DNA from: Pegoplata infirma
Taxonomy: Eukaryota; Arthropoda; Insecta; Diptera; Anthomyiidae
DNA length: 64,000 bases
NCBI GenBank assembly: GCA_963921195.1
Contig: OY992536.1
Coordinates: forward strand, 179,560,995-179,624,994
Direction: 5' to 3'
A model generated the notes under the pieces. The model saw only the letters and a list, made by a program, of their open reading frames with translations. It did no database searches and was not told where the DNA came from. Shown in pieces: positions 33,763 to 46,129 of the stretch. Both the position numbers and the translations under genes were made by a program. How positions within the stretch are numbered: the first letter of the stretch is position 1; the number at the start of each line of letters is the position of its first letter.

Positions 33763-35136
33763 ATGGGGGAAATATCTTTTTTTTTTGAGCTATTGCATTC
33801 AGAAAGTTTTGTTCAAAACGTTTTTGGCTGAATTTTTTTTATATTTTAAAAAAATAATAAAAAATTTTAAGACCCCAAAATTTTACCGATTTTTTTTAAA
33901 ATCGAAACTATTTTTGACTTTTTTTTAACAAAAACCACTATTTTATACATTTTTTTTTTTTTTTTTGCTTAAAAGAAAGTTTACATTTTTTCCCATAAGA
34001 CTTTTGTGGTCCATTTGTGGGCTGAGACCTGATTATCAATTAAAATTACGGCAGCACAAACTGCAAGAAATCACATTTTTGGAAATTTTGAGGAATAAAT
34101 TGGGAATCGGGGGATTTATTTCAACAAATCCAAATTTTTTTTTTTGCTATAACACTTCCTGTAGTAAGAACAATTAAAATGCAAAATTTCATGATGTTGT
34201 GCCTAAAAATTAAAAATGTTGTTGAACAATGAATTTACATATTAAAATTTCGCTCGATATTTTATAAACTAGCATTTTTATATGGGAGCTATCTTAAGAA
34301 GTGGAATTAGGGGGTAGGTATACTTAAAGAAAATATTAGGGGATAAAAATAAATTTAACCCCTCTAAGAGGCAATATTGGAGCGGTAGGAGCTGATTTAA
34401 TAAAACAAATTAATAAAAAATAATATAAAATTGCATGTAGGGGTTGAAGATAGAGAGTAGATATCTTTTGAGAAAATGTTGGGGTTGAAAAAATATTGGG
34501 GGTCGGTCATACATCTGACTTTTTTAGGGTAAGCCTTGTGACAATTAAAGCGGTGGGAGTAGATTTTATTATAATGACATTTTGGAGCCCGCTTATGGAA
34601 TAGAAATAGGGTGTAGGTATGTTGGAATGCCTTATTTAATACATTATTTGGTAATAAAAGCTTTGCTGGGTTAATACGTACTACAACATATCTTAAAATA
34701 AATTAAATCGAAGGCAATCGTGTCCCAAATTGTGCGATTAGCATGTAATGTCCCAAATACAATAGAAATAATAACTAACAAACTCTAAAGTGTGAAGCCC
34801 TGTTAACCTAACAAAATAAAAACTAAACTTAAAAAAACTAAAAAAAAAAAATCATTTTCATACATTTTCCTTACTCTTTTAACAATTTACAATAAACTTG
34901 GGGCTTAAGGATCAAACGATTACAGTTTTATAACTCCTCTACAAATATATTTAGGGTTATGAGAATCAAATAGGACTAATTGTGATACTTTTATTTTTAA
35001 TATGCTAAAATTCTAAAATTCTCTTTTAAAATTACCCAATGCGTATAAGTACTTTATATAATTTAAAATTTAATTATTACTCATACGCTCAGTGGCATAA
35101 GGTCAGTATCTTTTACTAAATGCATATAAGGGTGGA
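33763..35136. other. AT-rich spacer, nothing recognised
   Basis: Contains a G-rich patch around 34300-34620 with repeated GGGGGTAGGTAT and GGGGTTGAA phrases. No coding support, RNA or clear repeat borders. Confidence 0.35.
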
Positions 35137-37260
35137 AAGTTGCCTTTTGGGATCGATATTAACCCACAAAAATATTGGACCTGTAAGGCAATGGCTTTGG
35201 GTTCCTTTTTTGATAAAAAATTCGGAAAGTCCCGAACAAAGTTAAAAAAACAATTTTTCTAACTTTTTTTGCTTAAAATATTAGTTTATACTTGAAAAAG
35301 TGTTTTTATCGTAAAAAAAAATTATTTAAATATGGACTTTTGTCATTAACTTTTAACGCTGGTGATATTTTACTAATTTAGCAATAACATTTTTATTTGT
35401 AAACTAGGTGGTACCTGTGAATGTAGATATGTTAAGGGAACCATAATGAGTAATTCTGCAAAGGTACAGCGCAAATAGTCTCATTATCTCATGGTAAGGA
35501 ACGTGCAAAGTTGAAAAATGTATAAAAATCGCTTGATACTCTCATGAAATTTTTCGTTCAAAGTTCCATATTGTTGGGTGCGTTAAAGCTATTGCTCCAA
35601 ATTTAATACCGTTTAATCAGTAGACTTGGGCAATTATTTGGTGTAGGTTCAGTGGATGTGCCATCAATAAGAAAAAAGTTACATGGACCTAAATCTTTGA
35701 TACCAATTTTTTTCAATTTTCAATTTTTCGAGGTTTTTTGATTGTAGCATTTGGTGCAAACTGTAATTTTAAAATTCAGATACACATGATAAAAGCCCTT
35801 GTAAAAATGCACAATCTGAGACTGATTCGAGTGATGTGCTCGCAATGGTTACGAAGCTGCAGCTCTCTAAAAATAGGAAGAAAAAACGTGAATTTTTTAA
35901 AAAGTCTGTTTTTTGCGAGGCACACTCCCAGTTTTATTCCGAATGGTTCCGAATGCTTTGTGAACTTTATAATTTACCATTTCCCACTTGATTTACAAAC
36001 GCACCCAAAAAATATTCAATTGCAAAAATTTTATGAACTTTTTAAATTTTTTGCAAAATTTCGATATTTTAGTTTTGCATTATTTGGCAGCCAAATGTGC
36101 ATGGCTGAAAGTTGAACATGTAGAAACAATGGTGTGTGCAAATATAATAAATCATGGAAAGCAACATTGATCAAAAGTTAATATTGGCGAATTCCGCGGT
36201 GTTTTTCAGTTTTGTAAGGCACATCCAGGCCGCTTATAAAAATTGGTCGGTGAAAGGCGCGTTTGGTAGTCTTTTTAATGCTCTATCTTCAATTAATTCG
36301 CACCCGAAAAAAATTAACGTTTAAGCGGTTTTTCGGTGGTTTTAAATTTTTGATACCTTTAAATTTAATGTTTATATAAAATCTTACATTACTTAAATAA
36401 AGTAGAAAAGAAATGTATTTTGATAGATTTTGACATGTCTTATTCAAATAATATTTCAAAATTAGTCCATTGATTTTTGCAGTCGCGAAAATCGCGAAAA
36501 ATCGCTAAAATTTTTTATAACCTTGATAAAATTAGTAATAACGTTAAAATATTTCGTAATAACCTTAATATTATCATTATTAATCATACTTTGAATAGTT
36601 TCAATATTCAGTGAAGGACAACACTGTAAATCAGACATTTAATATTAAAAAAAAAAAAAAATTCAAATTTATTAATTTTTTTTTTTTTCAAAATGTTCCC
36701 TTTAAACCATTCCTGTTTCTTACCTATTAGAGATAGAATAATGGTGTTAACTAAGAATTTGTTGAGATTTTGTTAATGCATTTGGTAATATTTTTCTAAA
36801 AAAATAAAACCGCTGGAAACATTTTTATTTCCAAAATATTTGAAAATGTGCCGAAAAAAAATTGGTTAAATGCAAATATCTCGATATTTAGCAAAGATTT
36901 TATGCATGTTTGAATATGTATTTTAGCTCTGGGTAAGCATCATACAAAATGGTACGTTTGGTTAACTTCGGATAAAAAATGTAATTTTGACAATTTTTTT
37001 AAAAATTTTAAGTTTAAACCGCCATAGTTTTGGGTGCGATCGCTCAAATTAATGCACGCGGAAGGATTTGAATTACTTATTTATAATGTTATTTACCTAC
37101 AAAGTCTTATCAATGTGCCACGAAAAAAAAAATCGCAATTTTTTTTTTCTTAAATATTAAAAGTTAATGACAATTGCTCATATAAACTAATATTTTAAAC
37201 AATCAAAAAAAAACTAAATTTTTTTTCATGGAAAAATGGCAGCGTTGTTATAATTCTTAT
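35137..37260. repeat. Fold-back region related to the GGGTGGAGC element
   Basis: The left part (AGGGTGGAAAG, then AAAGTCCCGAACAAAG and AAAATATTAGTTTATA at 35275-35290) matches the inner arm of 3002-4179. TATAAACTAATATTTT at 37181-37196 gives the inverted partner. The centre holds a 125-codon frame (35738-36115) with no recognisable domain, not called as a gene. Confidence 0.45.
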
Positions 37261-37496
37261 TGGAAAAACAATACACAGTTAGGTCTTAATGTCTTACATC
37301 TTATTTAGGGAATGGCCTGGATTTTCCAGTTATTTTGGGTCTGGTCCAGTTTCCAGTTAAAATATAATTTATCCAGTTAAAAAAGAATTTCTTTAATCTT
37401 AACATTTTTTTGGACTATGTACTTTTTGAATAAAACATAAATCTTTTCACTACTTTTATATGTGCTCTTTTTGCTGCATTGTCACTACTTTTTTTT

Positions 37497-37735
37497 CGAG
37501 CATCTCGCAGTCTAGTGTTGATTTCAGCATGAATGTTTTCCTTGAGGTCTTCGATGATCTGAGGATTGTTTGGTGAACATTTTACTTTTCAAATAAACCC
37601 AAAAAATTAAGTCCGGTTCGGTCAAATCTGCAGATGAGGGCCAGTTATTGTCGCCCTTTTTTGACATCTCACGTCCAGGGAATTTTAACTGGCCACTTAG
37701 ATTTAACGGTTTGACCACTTCAGACTTATTTTTGT
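37497..37735 (-). pseudogene. Fragment of a second mariner-type transposase
   Basis: On the minus strand FPGREMSKKGDNNWPSSAD is followed by LTEPDLIFWVYLKSKMF. After a frame slip come QIIEDLKENIHAEINTRLRDA. The D-x-x-W-P...D-L...FFLWGYLK-like pattern is the region around the third catalytic acidic residue in Tc1/mariner-superfamily transposases. It is distinct from the remnant at 32028-33407. Only the C-terminal third is visible, and the region is flanked by CCAGTT-rich DNA and by the LOA insertion. Confidence 0.7.
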
Positions 37736-37965
37736 GAGGTTGTTTGAAAAGAAAAATCTACGCTAGTAATCCTCAAACCATTGAGCTCAACATCAATATT
37801 TTAAGATGATCGAATATGTAGTGGAAATGCTTAAAAAGGGGCACATTTTTCCGTGGCCAATAAATGCAGTCATTTGATTGATGTTATACACACAAAAAAT
37901 ATATTAATCATTGGAATTTTTTTTGTGTGTATTCGAAAAGAAGTCAAAAATATCTTACTTAACCT

Positions 37966-40900
37966 TATAAACCTCCATCACTGTAAGGCAGCCTCAGCTG
38001 CACTCTTGCTGCGCCTGACGACAGGAGCAGTTGACTTGGTTTTTATCCAAGAGCCCTGGGTGCGGGGTGGCAGGGTTTGCGGATTGAAGACCCCTGGGTT
38101 TAAGTTGGTGGTTGCCAAAGGTGAGGGCTCACCAAGAGCCTGCATCTTGGCAAAAAATGGCTTAAATATATTCTTTTTATCAACTTTTAGTGATATGGAT
38201 GTTACAGCGGCTAGCTTAGAGCTTCATGGGAAGTCTATTTGGCTCGCCTCTGCGTATTTTCCTAATCCGGGGTCAATACCCCCGGAGAAGGTTGTCGGTC
38301 TAATTCGGGAGTCTGAATCTAGGGGACACCAGTTAGTAGTGTGTTGTGATGCTAATGCACATCATTCGATATGGGGTAGTACAGACACAAATGATAGAGG
38401 CGAATCACTTTTGGAGTTTTTGTTAAGCACTAACCTGTATATTTGTAACAAGGGTGGTGAACCAACTTTCGTTACAAGTACGCGGCAAGAGGTTCTTGAC
38501 GTAACACTTGTATCAGATACATTGTCTGATAGAATTGATGACTGGAGAGTTTTGGAAGAGCATTCTTTCTCAGATCATCGCTACATTGAGTTTTTACTCA
38601 TGAAGCGTGCCCCGGTTGAGACAGTCTCTAGAAATCTGAGGAGAACAAACTGGGTGAAATATAGGGAGACTTTTTCTTTGCTTTTGGATGAAGTACCCTT
38701 ATCTGAACCGCATAGTTTGGCGGAAATTGACTGTCTGGTTGACCATATAACAAATGTTTGTAATAGGTGCCTGGATGCGTCTTGCCCTTCTGCAAAGCCT
38801 AGAGGGAAAAAAAAAGCCACCTTGGTGGTCAAATGAGTTGTAGACGAGCAGAGATTCCTGCAGAAAGCTCTTTAATAAGGCAAAATTTTCAAGAGCGGAC
38901 GAGGACTGGTCTGCATACAGGCTGCAACTTAAGAGTTATAAAAAGATGATCAGAAATGCAAAATGTGATTCTTGGAAAAACTTCTGTGGAAACATAGAAG
39001 ATGTTTCTGAGGCATCCAGGCTGCGCAAGGTTCTGGCTTCTTCTCCTTGCACCCTGGGATACCTGAAAGGTCCTAATGGGGTGTGGTCTTCCTCCAGTGG
39101 AGAGTCGCTGGATCTCCTTTTAAACACGCATTTTCCGGGCAATTCCATGACGCCGTTTCAAGCTTTGGAACGTTCTGACGCCCAAGCATCTGAAATTGCT
39201 TCGGAAATAATAAATATGCCAACATTAATCTGGGCGATAAAAAGCTTCAGGCCCTATAAATCCCCGGGACCTGATGGTATAATCCCGGCTGAGTTGCAGC
39301 AAGTGTCGGACTATATAGCCCCGTTGCTGTATAATCTATACACAGCATGCATCAACTGGTCGTACATTCCTTTAAAATGGAGGGATACCAGAGTCGTATT
39401 TATCCCGAAGGCTGGGAAAAGTTCCCACACAGCTCCGAAGGATTTCAGACCAATTAGTCTGTCTTCTTTTTTGTTAAAGACAATGGAACGAATGATAGAC
39501 TCATATTTGCGTAGAGTGATTGACCCGATGTTGCTTTCGACAAAGCAACATGCATACAGCAAGGGACGATCAACGGAAACAGCTCTTCATGAGCTCGTTG
39601 GTACCATCGAGAGATCGCTTTCGGTAAAGGAGTACACTATGGTGGCCTTTCTTGATATTGAGGGGGCTTTTAATAATATCATCCCAGAATCGATAATATT
39701 GGCATTGTCTGGTCTGGGAGTAAAGCGTGAAATCGTTTTAATGGTGGAAAGCCTACTTGCCAGTAGACGTATAACGTCTGAATTGGGAGCGTCCGTCATA
39801 TCTCGATTTGTCAATAGGGGCACACCACAAGGAGGTGTTCTTTCGCCGCTTCTTTGGAACCTGGCACTGAATTCAATGCTACTATCTCTAGAAGCACGTG
39901 GTTGTCATGTTGTCGCATATGCTGACGATGTCGCGATAGCGGTAAAGGGGAAGCATCTGCCAACATTGCGGGACATTCTTCAGGGTTCTCTGAAAGATCT
40001 GTCTAAATGGGCAAGAGACTGTGGTCTAGGAGTTAATCCTAGTAAAACAGAGCTTGTTTTATTTACAAGGAAAAATAAGATTCCTGCTTTTGATCCTATT
40101 TCTCTGGACGGTACTGAAATCACCCTCTCAGATGGAGCCAAGTATCTTGGAGTATTTCTAGATAGGAAGCTGAATTTCAGGCGTAATATTGAGGAACGGG
40201 TGAGAAAAGCAACGATTGCTTTGTATTCCTGTAAAAGGGCCATTGGAAAACGATGGGGTTTTAGCCCTCAAGTCGTTCATTGGATCTATACAGCAGTGGT
40301 GCGTCCAATTTTGCTGTATGGAATCATTGTCTGGTGGCCTGCTTTAGAAACAAAAGCGAACTGTGTCTTTATCACGAAGGTACAGAGAATGGCGTCAATG
40401 TGCATCACTGGTGCTCTTCGTACTACACCTACGGCTGCATTAGAAATCCTCCTTCACCTGATACCCTTGGACATATTGGGTAGGCAGTATGCAGCTGCGT
40501 CGGCAATTCGACTTAATAGCACGCTGCAATGGAGGAACAGCGATTGTGGCCATAGCGCGATCTTGAAAAAGATAACAATACCACAAAATGTGGATTGTGC
40601 TCCCTCTTTGAGCCTCTTTGAGCGACACTTTACCACTATGATACCATCCAGGGAGTCTTGGATGGGGGATACTCCGGGAAGTGGAGCTACCATAAATTTT
40701 TACACAGATGGATCGAGGCTGCACGAACAAGTGGGCTTTGGGGTCTATTCGGAAGAGCTTGGATTGAGCCTGGCTCGTAGATTGCCAGATCATTGCAGTG
40801 TCTACCAGGCAGAGATGCTGGCAATAAAGGAGGTGGCCGACTGGTTGAGCTGCAATGTCTTGTCTACAACCGCAGTCAACATCTATACTGACAGTCAAGC

Positions 40901-41642
40901 CGCGGTCAAGTCCCTGGATTCAATGTTTCTGAAAACAAGATCTGCCCTTAACTGCCGCACGTCTTTAAATGAGATGGCCAAGCAGTTTAACATACGACTC
41001 ATATGGGTCCCAGGGCACAGAGACATTCCAGGGAATTGCAAAGCCGATGAGCTTGCAAGACTAGGAACTACCTTACAGGTTCCAACAGAATTGGAATGTG
41101 TTGGTATGCCTCTAGAAACTTGCAAGCAAAACCTACGGCTTTGTTCTGCGACGGAGATTAATCAAAGATGGGCAAATGGATGGACGTGTGAGACAACACG
41201 ACTGATTTGGCCTTCTCTTAATCAGGGGCGCACAAGTGAGCTGATATCGCTTCCAAGAGGAGAGATTTCAACGGTGGTTTCTATAATTACCGGACACTGT
41301 CTTATAGGGAAGCACGCAGAGCGGTTAAATGTGCCGTCGAATGACTTTTGCCGAAGTTGCATGGACGAAGAGGAGTTGGAAACTATCGAACACTTTATTT
41401 GCCATTGCCCGGCACTTTCTGGTCAGCGACTTGCTTCACTGGGATCTAGGGAGCTGTACGATCTTTCAGATTTGTCGGATGTCAAAATTCAACATCTAAG
41501 GAGTTTCATAAGAAGCTCAAACTGGTTTAACGACAGGGACTAGTAGGGAAACCTATTACGATCCCGTGGTATCACAATGGACCTCAGAGTCTACGTGTGT
41601 TGACGTAAAACGTCAGCAGCCACTTACAACCTTACCTAACCT
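37966..41642 (+). mobile_element. LOA-type LINE, copy 1, 5'-truncated
   Basis: Homology to copy 2 (57790-61693) begins abruptly at about 37966 (TAAACCTCCATC), in the region where ORF1 and ORF2 overlap. It ends after a short 3' UTR in ACAACC(TTACCT)AACCT-like repeats. A 12-bp segment CTTACTTAACCT (37954-37965) recurs with one mismatch at 41631-41642 and may be the target duplication, though it overlaps the AACCT tail. The insertion lies just downstream of the mariner-type fragment. Confidence 0.85.
37968..41543 (+). pseudogene. LOA-type ORF2 (endonuclease, RT, RNase H), copy 1
   Basis: The order is: endonuclease (INLHHCKAA, FIQEPWV with catalytic Glu, CCDANAHHSIWGS, LDVTLVS, FSDHRYIEF), RT (FRPISLSSFLLKTMER, FLDIEGAFNN, GTPQGGVLSPLLWNL, AYADDVAIA), RNase H (INFYTDGSR, YQAEMLAIKEV, IYTDSQAAVKSL, WVPGHRDIPGN) and a C-terminal Cys/His cluster (CRSCM...HFICHCP). 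RNase H with these motifs fits the LOA/I group of insect LINEs. Lesions are one extra A in an A9 run (38807-38815), which shifts the frame, and TAG at 38841-38843 where copy 2 has CAG. The apparent N-terminal extension from 37853 is flanking DNA. Confidence 0.9.
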
Positions 41643-42500
41643 ACTTTTGAAAATCGGCCGATTTTTTTCAAATTATTTAAAAAAAAAATCCAGTTATTTT
41701 TTTAAAATCCAGCTGAGTTTTTCCATTGTCCAGTTATTTGACTTCTAGTATCTGGCAACCCTAATCTTATTATATATGTTCTGATCAAATCTGATCTAAT
41801 AAGACAAATGTCGGATCCAACTAAACTAAAAAAAAACTTGCAAAATGACAAGAAAAACTTGTAACTTTTATTTTTTGCTACCTCCTATTTGACAAGAATT
41901 CCTTGTAATTTTAGAAGCTTTTTACCAAAAATTTTATAATTTTACAAGATTTTTTTAAATTTGTTTTTTAAATTTTTTTTAACACGATAAAACTTACAAA
42001 AAGGTTTCGTAACTTTGTTAGATTTCTTGACGCCTCTTATTTTACAAGAATTCCTAGGAAAAACTACAATCTTTTTTGTAATTTTACAAGTTTTTTACTA
42101 ATAAAATTGTAAATTTACAACTTTTTTGGCGCAATAAAACTTACAAGGAATTCTCGTAAATTTACTAGATTGATTTTGTAAAAAAAACCATTGAAATTTC
42201 TAAAATTACAAAAAAAAAATATAAATATTTACAAAAAAAAAATGTAGATTTCGGTAAAAATTTTGTTGTTAAAAAACAAGGAAAACTGTCAAATATTGGT
42301 TAAATGGTATTACGAAATCTTTCTAGTAATTTGACAAGGTTTTTTTTATGTGTATGTATAATTTGATCAGATTATATCAGAGCTGATCAAAACTGATATA
42401 ATTAGATCGGGTCGATTTCCCGATCAAATAAGTTCTGATTATACATTGATCCATATCTAAAATGATATGGCACCATATCAAAATTTTAACTCGGTATTAA
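41643..42500. repeat. CCCGAG-type relic with nested CTTGTAAAA MITE
   Basis: The outer part (41757-41822 and 42355-42497) is rich in GATCTAATAAGA-like words and ends near AACTCGGTATT, resembling the inner arms of 7030-13294. It is split by the MITE at 41826-42352. Positions 41643-41757 contain CCAGTT repeats also seen at 37330-37390, probably the two sides of the DNA into which the LOA copy inserted. Confidence 0.5.
41826..42352. mobile_element. CTTGTAAAATTACAAG-family MITE
   Basis: Repeated TTGTAAATTTACAA, TACCTCCTATTTGACAAG and GGAAAACTGTCAAATATTGG in the same order as 23279-23770. The right end is ATGTG followed by TA; the left end is eroded. Confidence 0.6.
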
Positions 42501-43683
42501 AAAAACCTTTCTTTTCAAATTGAAACTTTAAAGTTATTTTAGTTAAAATTAAAGAAAGAGAGTTTTGAACATAGGCCCTCGAAATTCAAAAAATTATGGG
42601 AAACATATTTTACTGTAGCGGGTCATTTGGTGTGTGTGAAAATTTTAAAAGTGGATTTAAAATCTTCTGAACTTATTTTTTTTTTTTTTATTCAGGAAAT
42701 TAAAAGATATCTTATTTCTAAAAAATAAAAAATATTTTAATTGACATTCAAAACAAAAATCTAACAAAAGCATTTAACTTGTTGACTCAATTGTGTGTCG
42801 TAAACAAATTTTTCTGGTTACAAATTTCATTTTAAAACTTTGTTAACTTTCAAAAATGCTCCTTACTAACATACACATTCTAAATTGTTTTTCTCACAAT
42901 CTTTATAACTTTTGATCCCGGGGAATTGCTGTCAGTGTCTTATTGTATCAATTTCTATATTTTTCATTCTTTACAAATATTATTGAATAAAATGTTTGTA
43001 AACAAACGATTTAACTTATTTTGACTTATGCATGCTTCTTTCCTTTTAGTATATCTTTTTATACAACATATTTTTGAAACTTTTGAAAAATAATAAAAAT
43101 AAAGTAACTAAATATAAGCTGGAAACAAAAACATGCAACATGTTTTTAAAAGTCAGAAGGAGAGTGTGTGGTAGCAACATGATAAAGTTTCTTTTTAGCA
43201 AATATATGTATAACTTTTAACAGCATTTTTTTTTCACTTTATTATTTATGACTAACAATATATGGGAATTTTGCAAAAAAAAATAAATAATAAATATCAT
43301 GCAAGATATTTTATGGAATGCAGTTTTGTAGGGGTTTGAAGGATTTAGTTTATAGAAAATTATATGGAATAAAGGTAAGAAGTTTATTTGTTGGAAGCTT
43401 AATAAACTTAGCTTAAAAACTTAATAAACCGTTTAAAAAAAAAAAAAAAGCTTTGTTGTTTTGTTTTGAGACCAAAAAAATTTTAAAATGTTCTACGAAT
43501 ATTTTCTGCGTCAAATTTCACTAGGGATGGTCAAAGGTTTTAAGTTTGAAAAAAAAGGAAAAATGCAAAGTAACACAATTTTTACTTAAATTTAGTAATA
43601 AATGAATTTATAAACATTTATGTGAAGATGGAATAGGTGTCCTCCAATGTCCCCCGACGACTCCACCAACTGAATTATTCTAA
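42501..43683. other. AT-rich spacer with a small fold-back fragment
   Basis: Around 42600 the phrase ACTGTAGCGGGTCATTTGGTG matches the terminus of the fold-back at 857-1920. The remaining kilobase holds nothing I can recognise. Confidence 0.45.
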
Positions 43684-44365
43684 TTAAGGGTTTGTGATTG
43701 AAGAAGAAAACATTGTATTTCTAAAGATTATTTTTAATGTGGATTTATTCCAGACCATGGTTTCTGTAGCCACCTCTATGTCATCAGTGGAGAAAATTAC
43801 ATTAGATAAATTGTTTGATTATTTGTAAGACTGTTTTTTCTATATGTTTTTTTTTTTTTTCATCAACAGACTTAACTCTGAGTGGAATAGAACCCACGTT
43901 CTTCAAATTTTCCATCAGTTTGCAAAGCAAGTACTCTACCATCTGAGCTATCGCCCTGCTTGACAAACTAACAGCAGAAGTTGGTTTGTTCGTATTTCAT
44001 TACAGATGTTAAGTGTGTGACGTCAACAGAAGATTTTTATTTTACACCAACAATTACGATCCTTAGAAACAACAACATTCCTTAATCTCTCTTTGTCTCG
44101 TTTTTGCACATAACAATTTTAGCGCTGAATTATTTGTTCATACACGTTAAAGATGAGTGCATATATTTGAGACTACTTGCCCGTAGGGCGACATATATTT
44201 GCATATATTTTTGTCAATTCTGTATTTTTTTAAGTGTTTTTATCGGCGCATGCCATATTCTGTTTTGTTATTAAGGGTTTGTGATTGAAGAAGAAAACAT
44301 TGTATTTCTAAAGATTATTTTTAATGTGGATTTATTCCAGACCATGGTTTCTGTAGCCACCTCTA
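43684..44365. repeat. Identical 95-bp direct repeats flanking 492 bp
   Basis: 43684-43778 and 44271-44365 appear identical over 95 bp (from TTAAGGGTTTGTGATTGAAG to GTAGCCACCTCTA). The intervening segment contains the SINE-like repeat at 43847-43964. Identity implies a recent duplication. The structure could be a segmental tandem duplication or a filler at an insertion. Confidence 0.85.
43847..43964 (-). repeat. tRNA-derived SINE-like sequence with A-tail
   Basis: Minus strand: a box-A-like GATAGCTCAGATGGTAGAG at 43953-43935, then a box-B-like GTGGGTTCTATTCCAC, and an A-run of about 14 at 43860-43847. The anticodon arm does not pair and the region between the boxes is too long for a working tRNA. 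The arrangement fits a tRNA-derived SINE or retropseudogene. No clean target duplication seen. Confidence 0.6.
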
Positions 44366-44497
44366 AGTTTTAATGTATTTTTTATATACAAAAGTGAATT
44401 CGGTTATTCAAATTATAAGTTTTTTAGTTATTTTTTGTTAATAAAAAATTAATTATTTTATTAATTGTGTTTATATATTGTTGGACTGTATATTTTA
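44366..44497. other. Short AT-rich spacer
   Basis: Nothing recognised. Confidence 0.3.
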
Positions 44498-45210
44498 TAA
44501 CTGAATTTTAATTTAGTTCGGTTTGAGTCCATATTAATTATTTCTGAGAAATAATAATTGTTGTACAATGAGAAAATCTAAAAAAAATCAAGTGACAACA
44601 CAGGATAAGTGGAGATGTCGACAGCTTTCGGAAGATGCCACCCTTCCATCATCAGCACTCCTTCGATTGCCACACACTTAATGTGTGTCAGATTAAAATT
44701 AGCCATTTAAATGAAACTTTTGAAGAAATTAAGAATTGGAATTACTCCTCTTTGTGTTGAATAACCCCTATTCACCATTAATTCGTGTTGTATTCATTTG
44801 GCAGAAACTTAATCCATCTTAACTTTTAACAGAGTTGTATTTTTCCTAAGGGTCAACAATGGGAAAAATACAACTCTGTTAAAAGTTAAGATGGATTAAG
44901 TTTCTGCCAAATGAATACAACACGAATTAATGGTGAATAGGGGTTATTCAACACAAAGAGGAGTAATTCCAATTCTTAATTTCTTCAAAAGTTTCATTTA
45001 AATGGCTAATTTTAATCTGACACACATTAAGTGTGTGGCAATCGAAGGAGTGCTGATGATGGAAGGGTGGCATCTTCCGAAAACTGTCGACATCTCCACT
45101 TAGCCTGTGTTGTCACTTGATTTTTTTCAGATTTTCTCATTGTACAACAATTATTATTTCTCAGAAATAATTAATATGGACTCAAACCGAACTAAATTAA
45201 AATTCAGTTA
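44498..45210. mobile_element. Near-perfect 713-bp palindrome
   Basis: Arms of 349 bp (44498-44846 and 44862-45210) pair without net insertion or deletion: every landmark pair I checked sums to 89708. The loop is 15 nt (44847-44861). Only scattered mismatches are seen, for example GGATAAGTGG against CCACTTAGCC. The composition is mixed, with recognisable words such as GCAGAAACTTAATCC, unlike the AT-rich spacer. It would form a very long hairpin RNA if transcribed. No coding content. Confidence 0.9.
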
Positions 45211-46127
45211 TTAATTATTTTATTTTTAAGTTATTTTTGTTAGTAATTTTTTTTTAATAAATTTTTTTTTTAATAACTTTTTTTTAATAACTACTCCTTT
45301 TATTCGTTATTCTCATCGATTAATCGAATACTTTTTTTAGATTTATTCGTTTGAATCGAACGAATAAAAACAATTATTTGAATTATTCGAACAAAGTAGA
45401 AAGGCGAATAATTGACAACTCTAGTAGCTTCTGACTGAAAAAAGATATCGCTTAGTTTTTTGCTTTAAAAAAATCAAAAGTCTATCGAGTTTTAAACTAA
45501 AATTAGTTTAAAATAAATTGGACTATGCGGACGTGCTATTGGCCAAAACTGGAGCAGGATTTTAAATTTCACTATTAAAAGTGTATGTATCTTGGAAAGT
45601 TTAAAATATTACCACACCCACTGAGAATGATTTTTAAGGCCTTCACAAGCAAATTTAAAACGTGCAAAAAGAAATGTTTTTTTTTTTGCTAAAATATTAG
45701 TTAATATTCGGTCATTACTGTAAAAGTGTTTTTATGGGAAAAAAAATCTTTTGTTCTGTAACATTTTTTCTTTTTGTTTCTTGTTTTGCAAAAAAAAAAT
45801 ATTTTTAATTAGTTTTTTTTCTGAAAACATAACGTAATATTGGCTCAGTGTTGAGAAGAATATATTTTAAATTATCCAATTATGTAATGCAATTTGAAAT
45901 TATTAAAAAAAAAATAAGTTATTTTTTAAAAAAAAAATGTTTTTTTTTTGTCATCACAAAAACACTTTTAAAATAATATTTTAGGCAAAAAACAAAATAA
46001 GGTCAAAAAAATTTCTCCATCGTACTGTGTAATTACCATAGAGAATACATAGAGGCGAAAGCGTCAAAAATTGAGTTGTCAAAGTACAACTTGTGTACAC
46101 CCGACAAAAAAAAATATGCAGGTCCAT
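45211..46127. other. AT-rich spacer with a GGGTGGAGC-element fragment
   Basis: Positions 45590-45740 include TGCTAAAATATTAGTTAATA and GTAAAAGTGTTTTTATGGG, shared with 35270-35330 and the inner arm of 3002-4179. Positions 45300-45420 have ATTCGAT/ATCGAAT-like imperfect repeats. No genes. Confidence 0.4.
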
Positions 46128-46129
46128 TA

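Noticed and set aside
35738..36115. 125-codon open frame
   Set aside because: No recognisable motif. It lies inside an apparent fold-back repeat, and an overlapping frame is also open by chance.
37853..37967. N-terminal extension of LOA ORF2 copy 1 (MANKCSHLIDV...)
   Set aside because: Homology to copy 2 begins only at about 37966. The upstream codons are flanking DNA fused by chance.
43847..43964. Functional tRNA-Ala gene
   Set aside because: Box A and box B words exist, but the anticodon stem does not pair, the spacing is too long and an A-tail is present.
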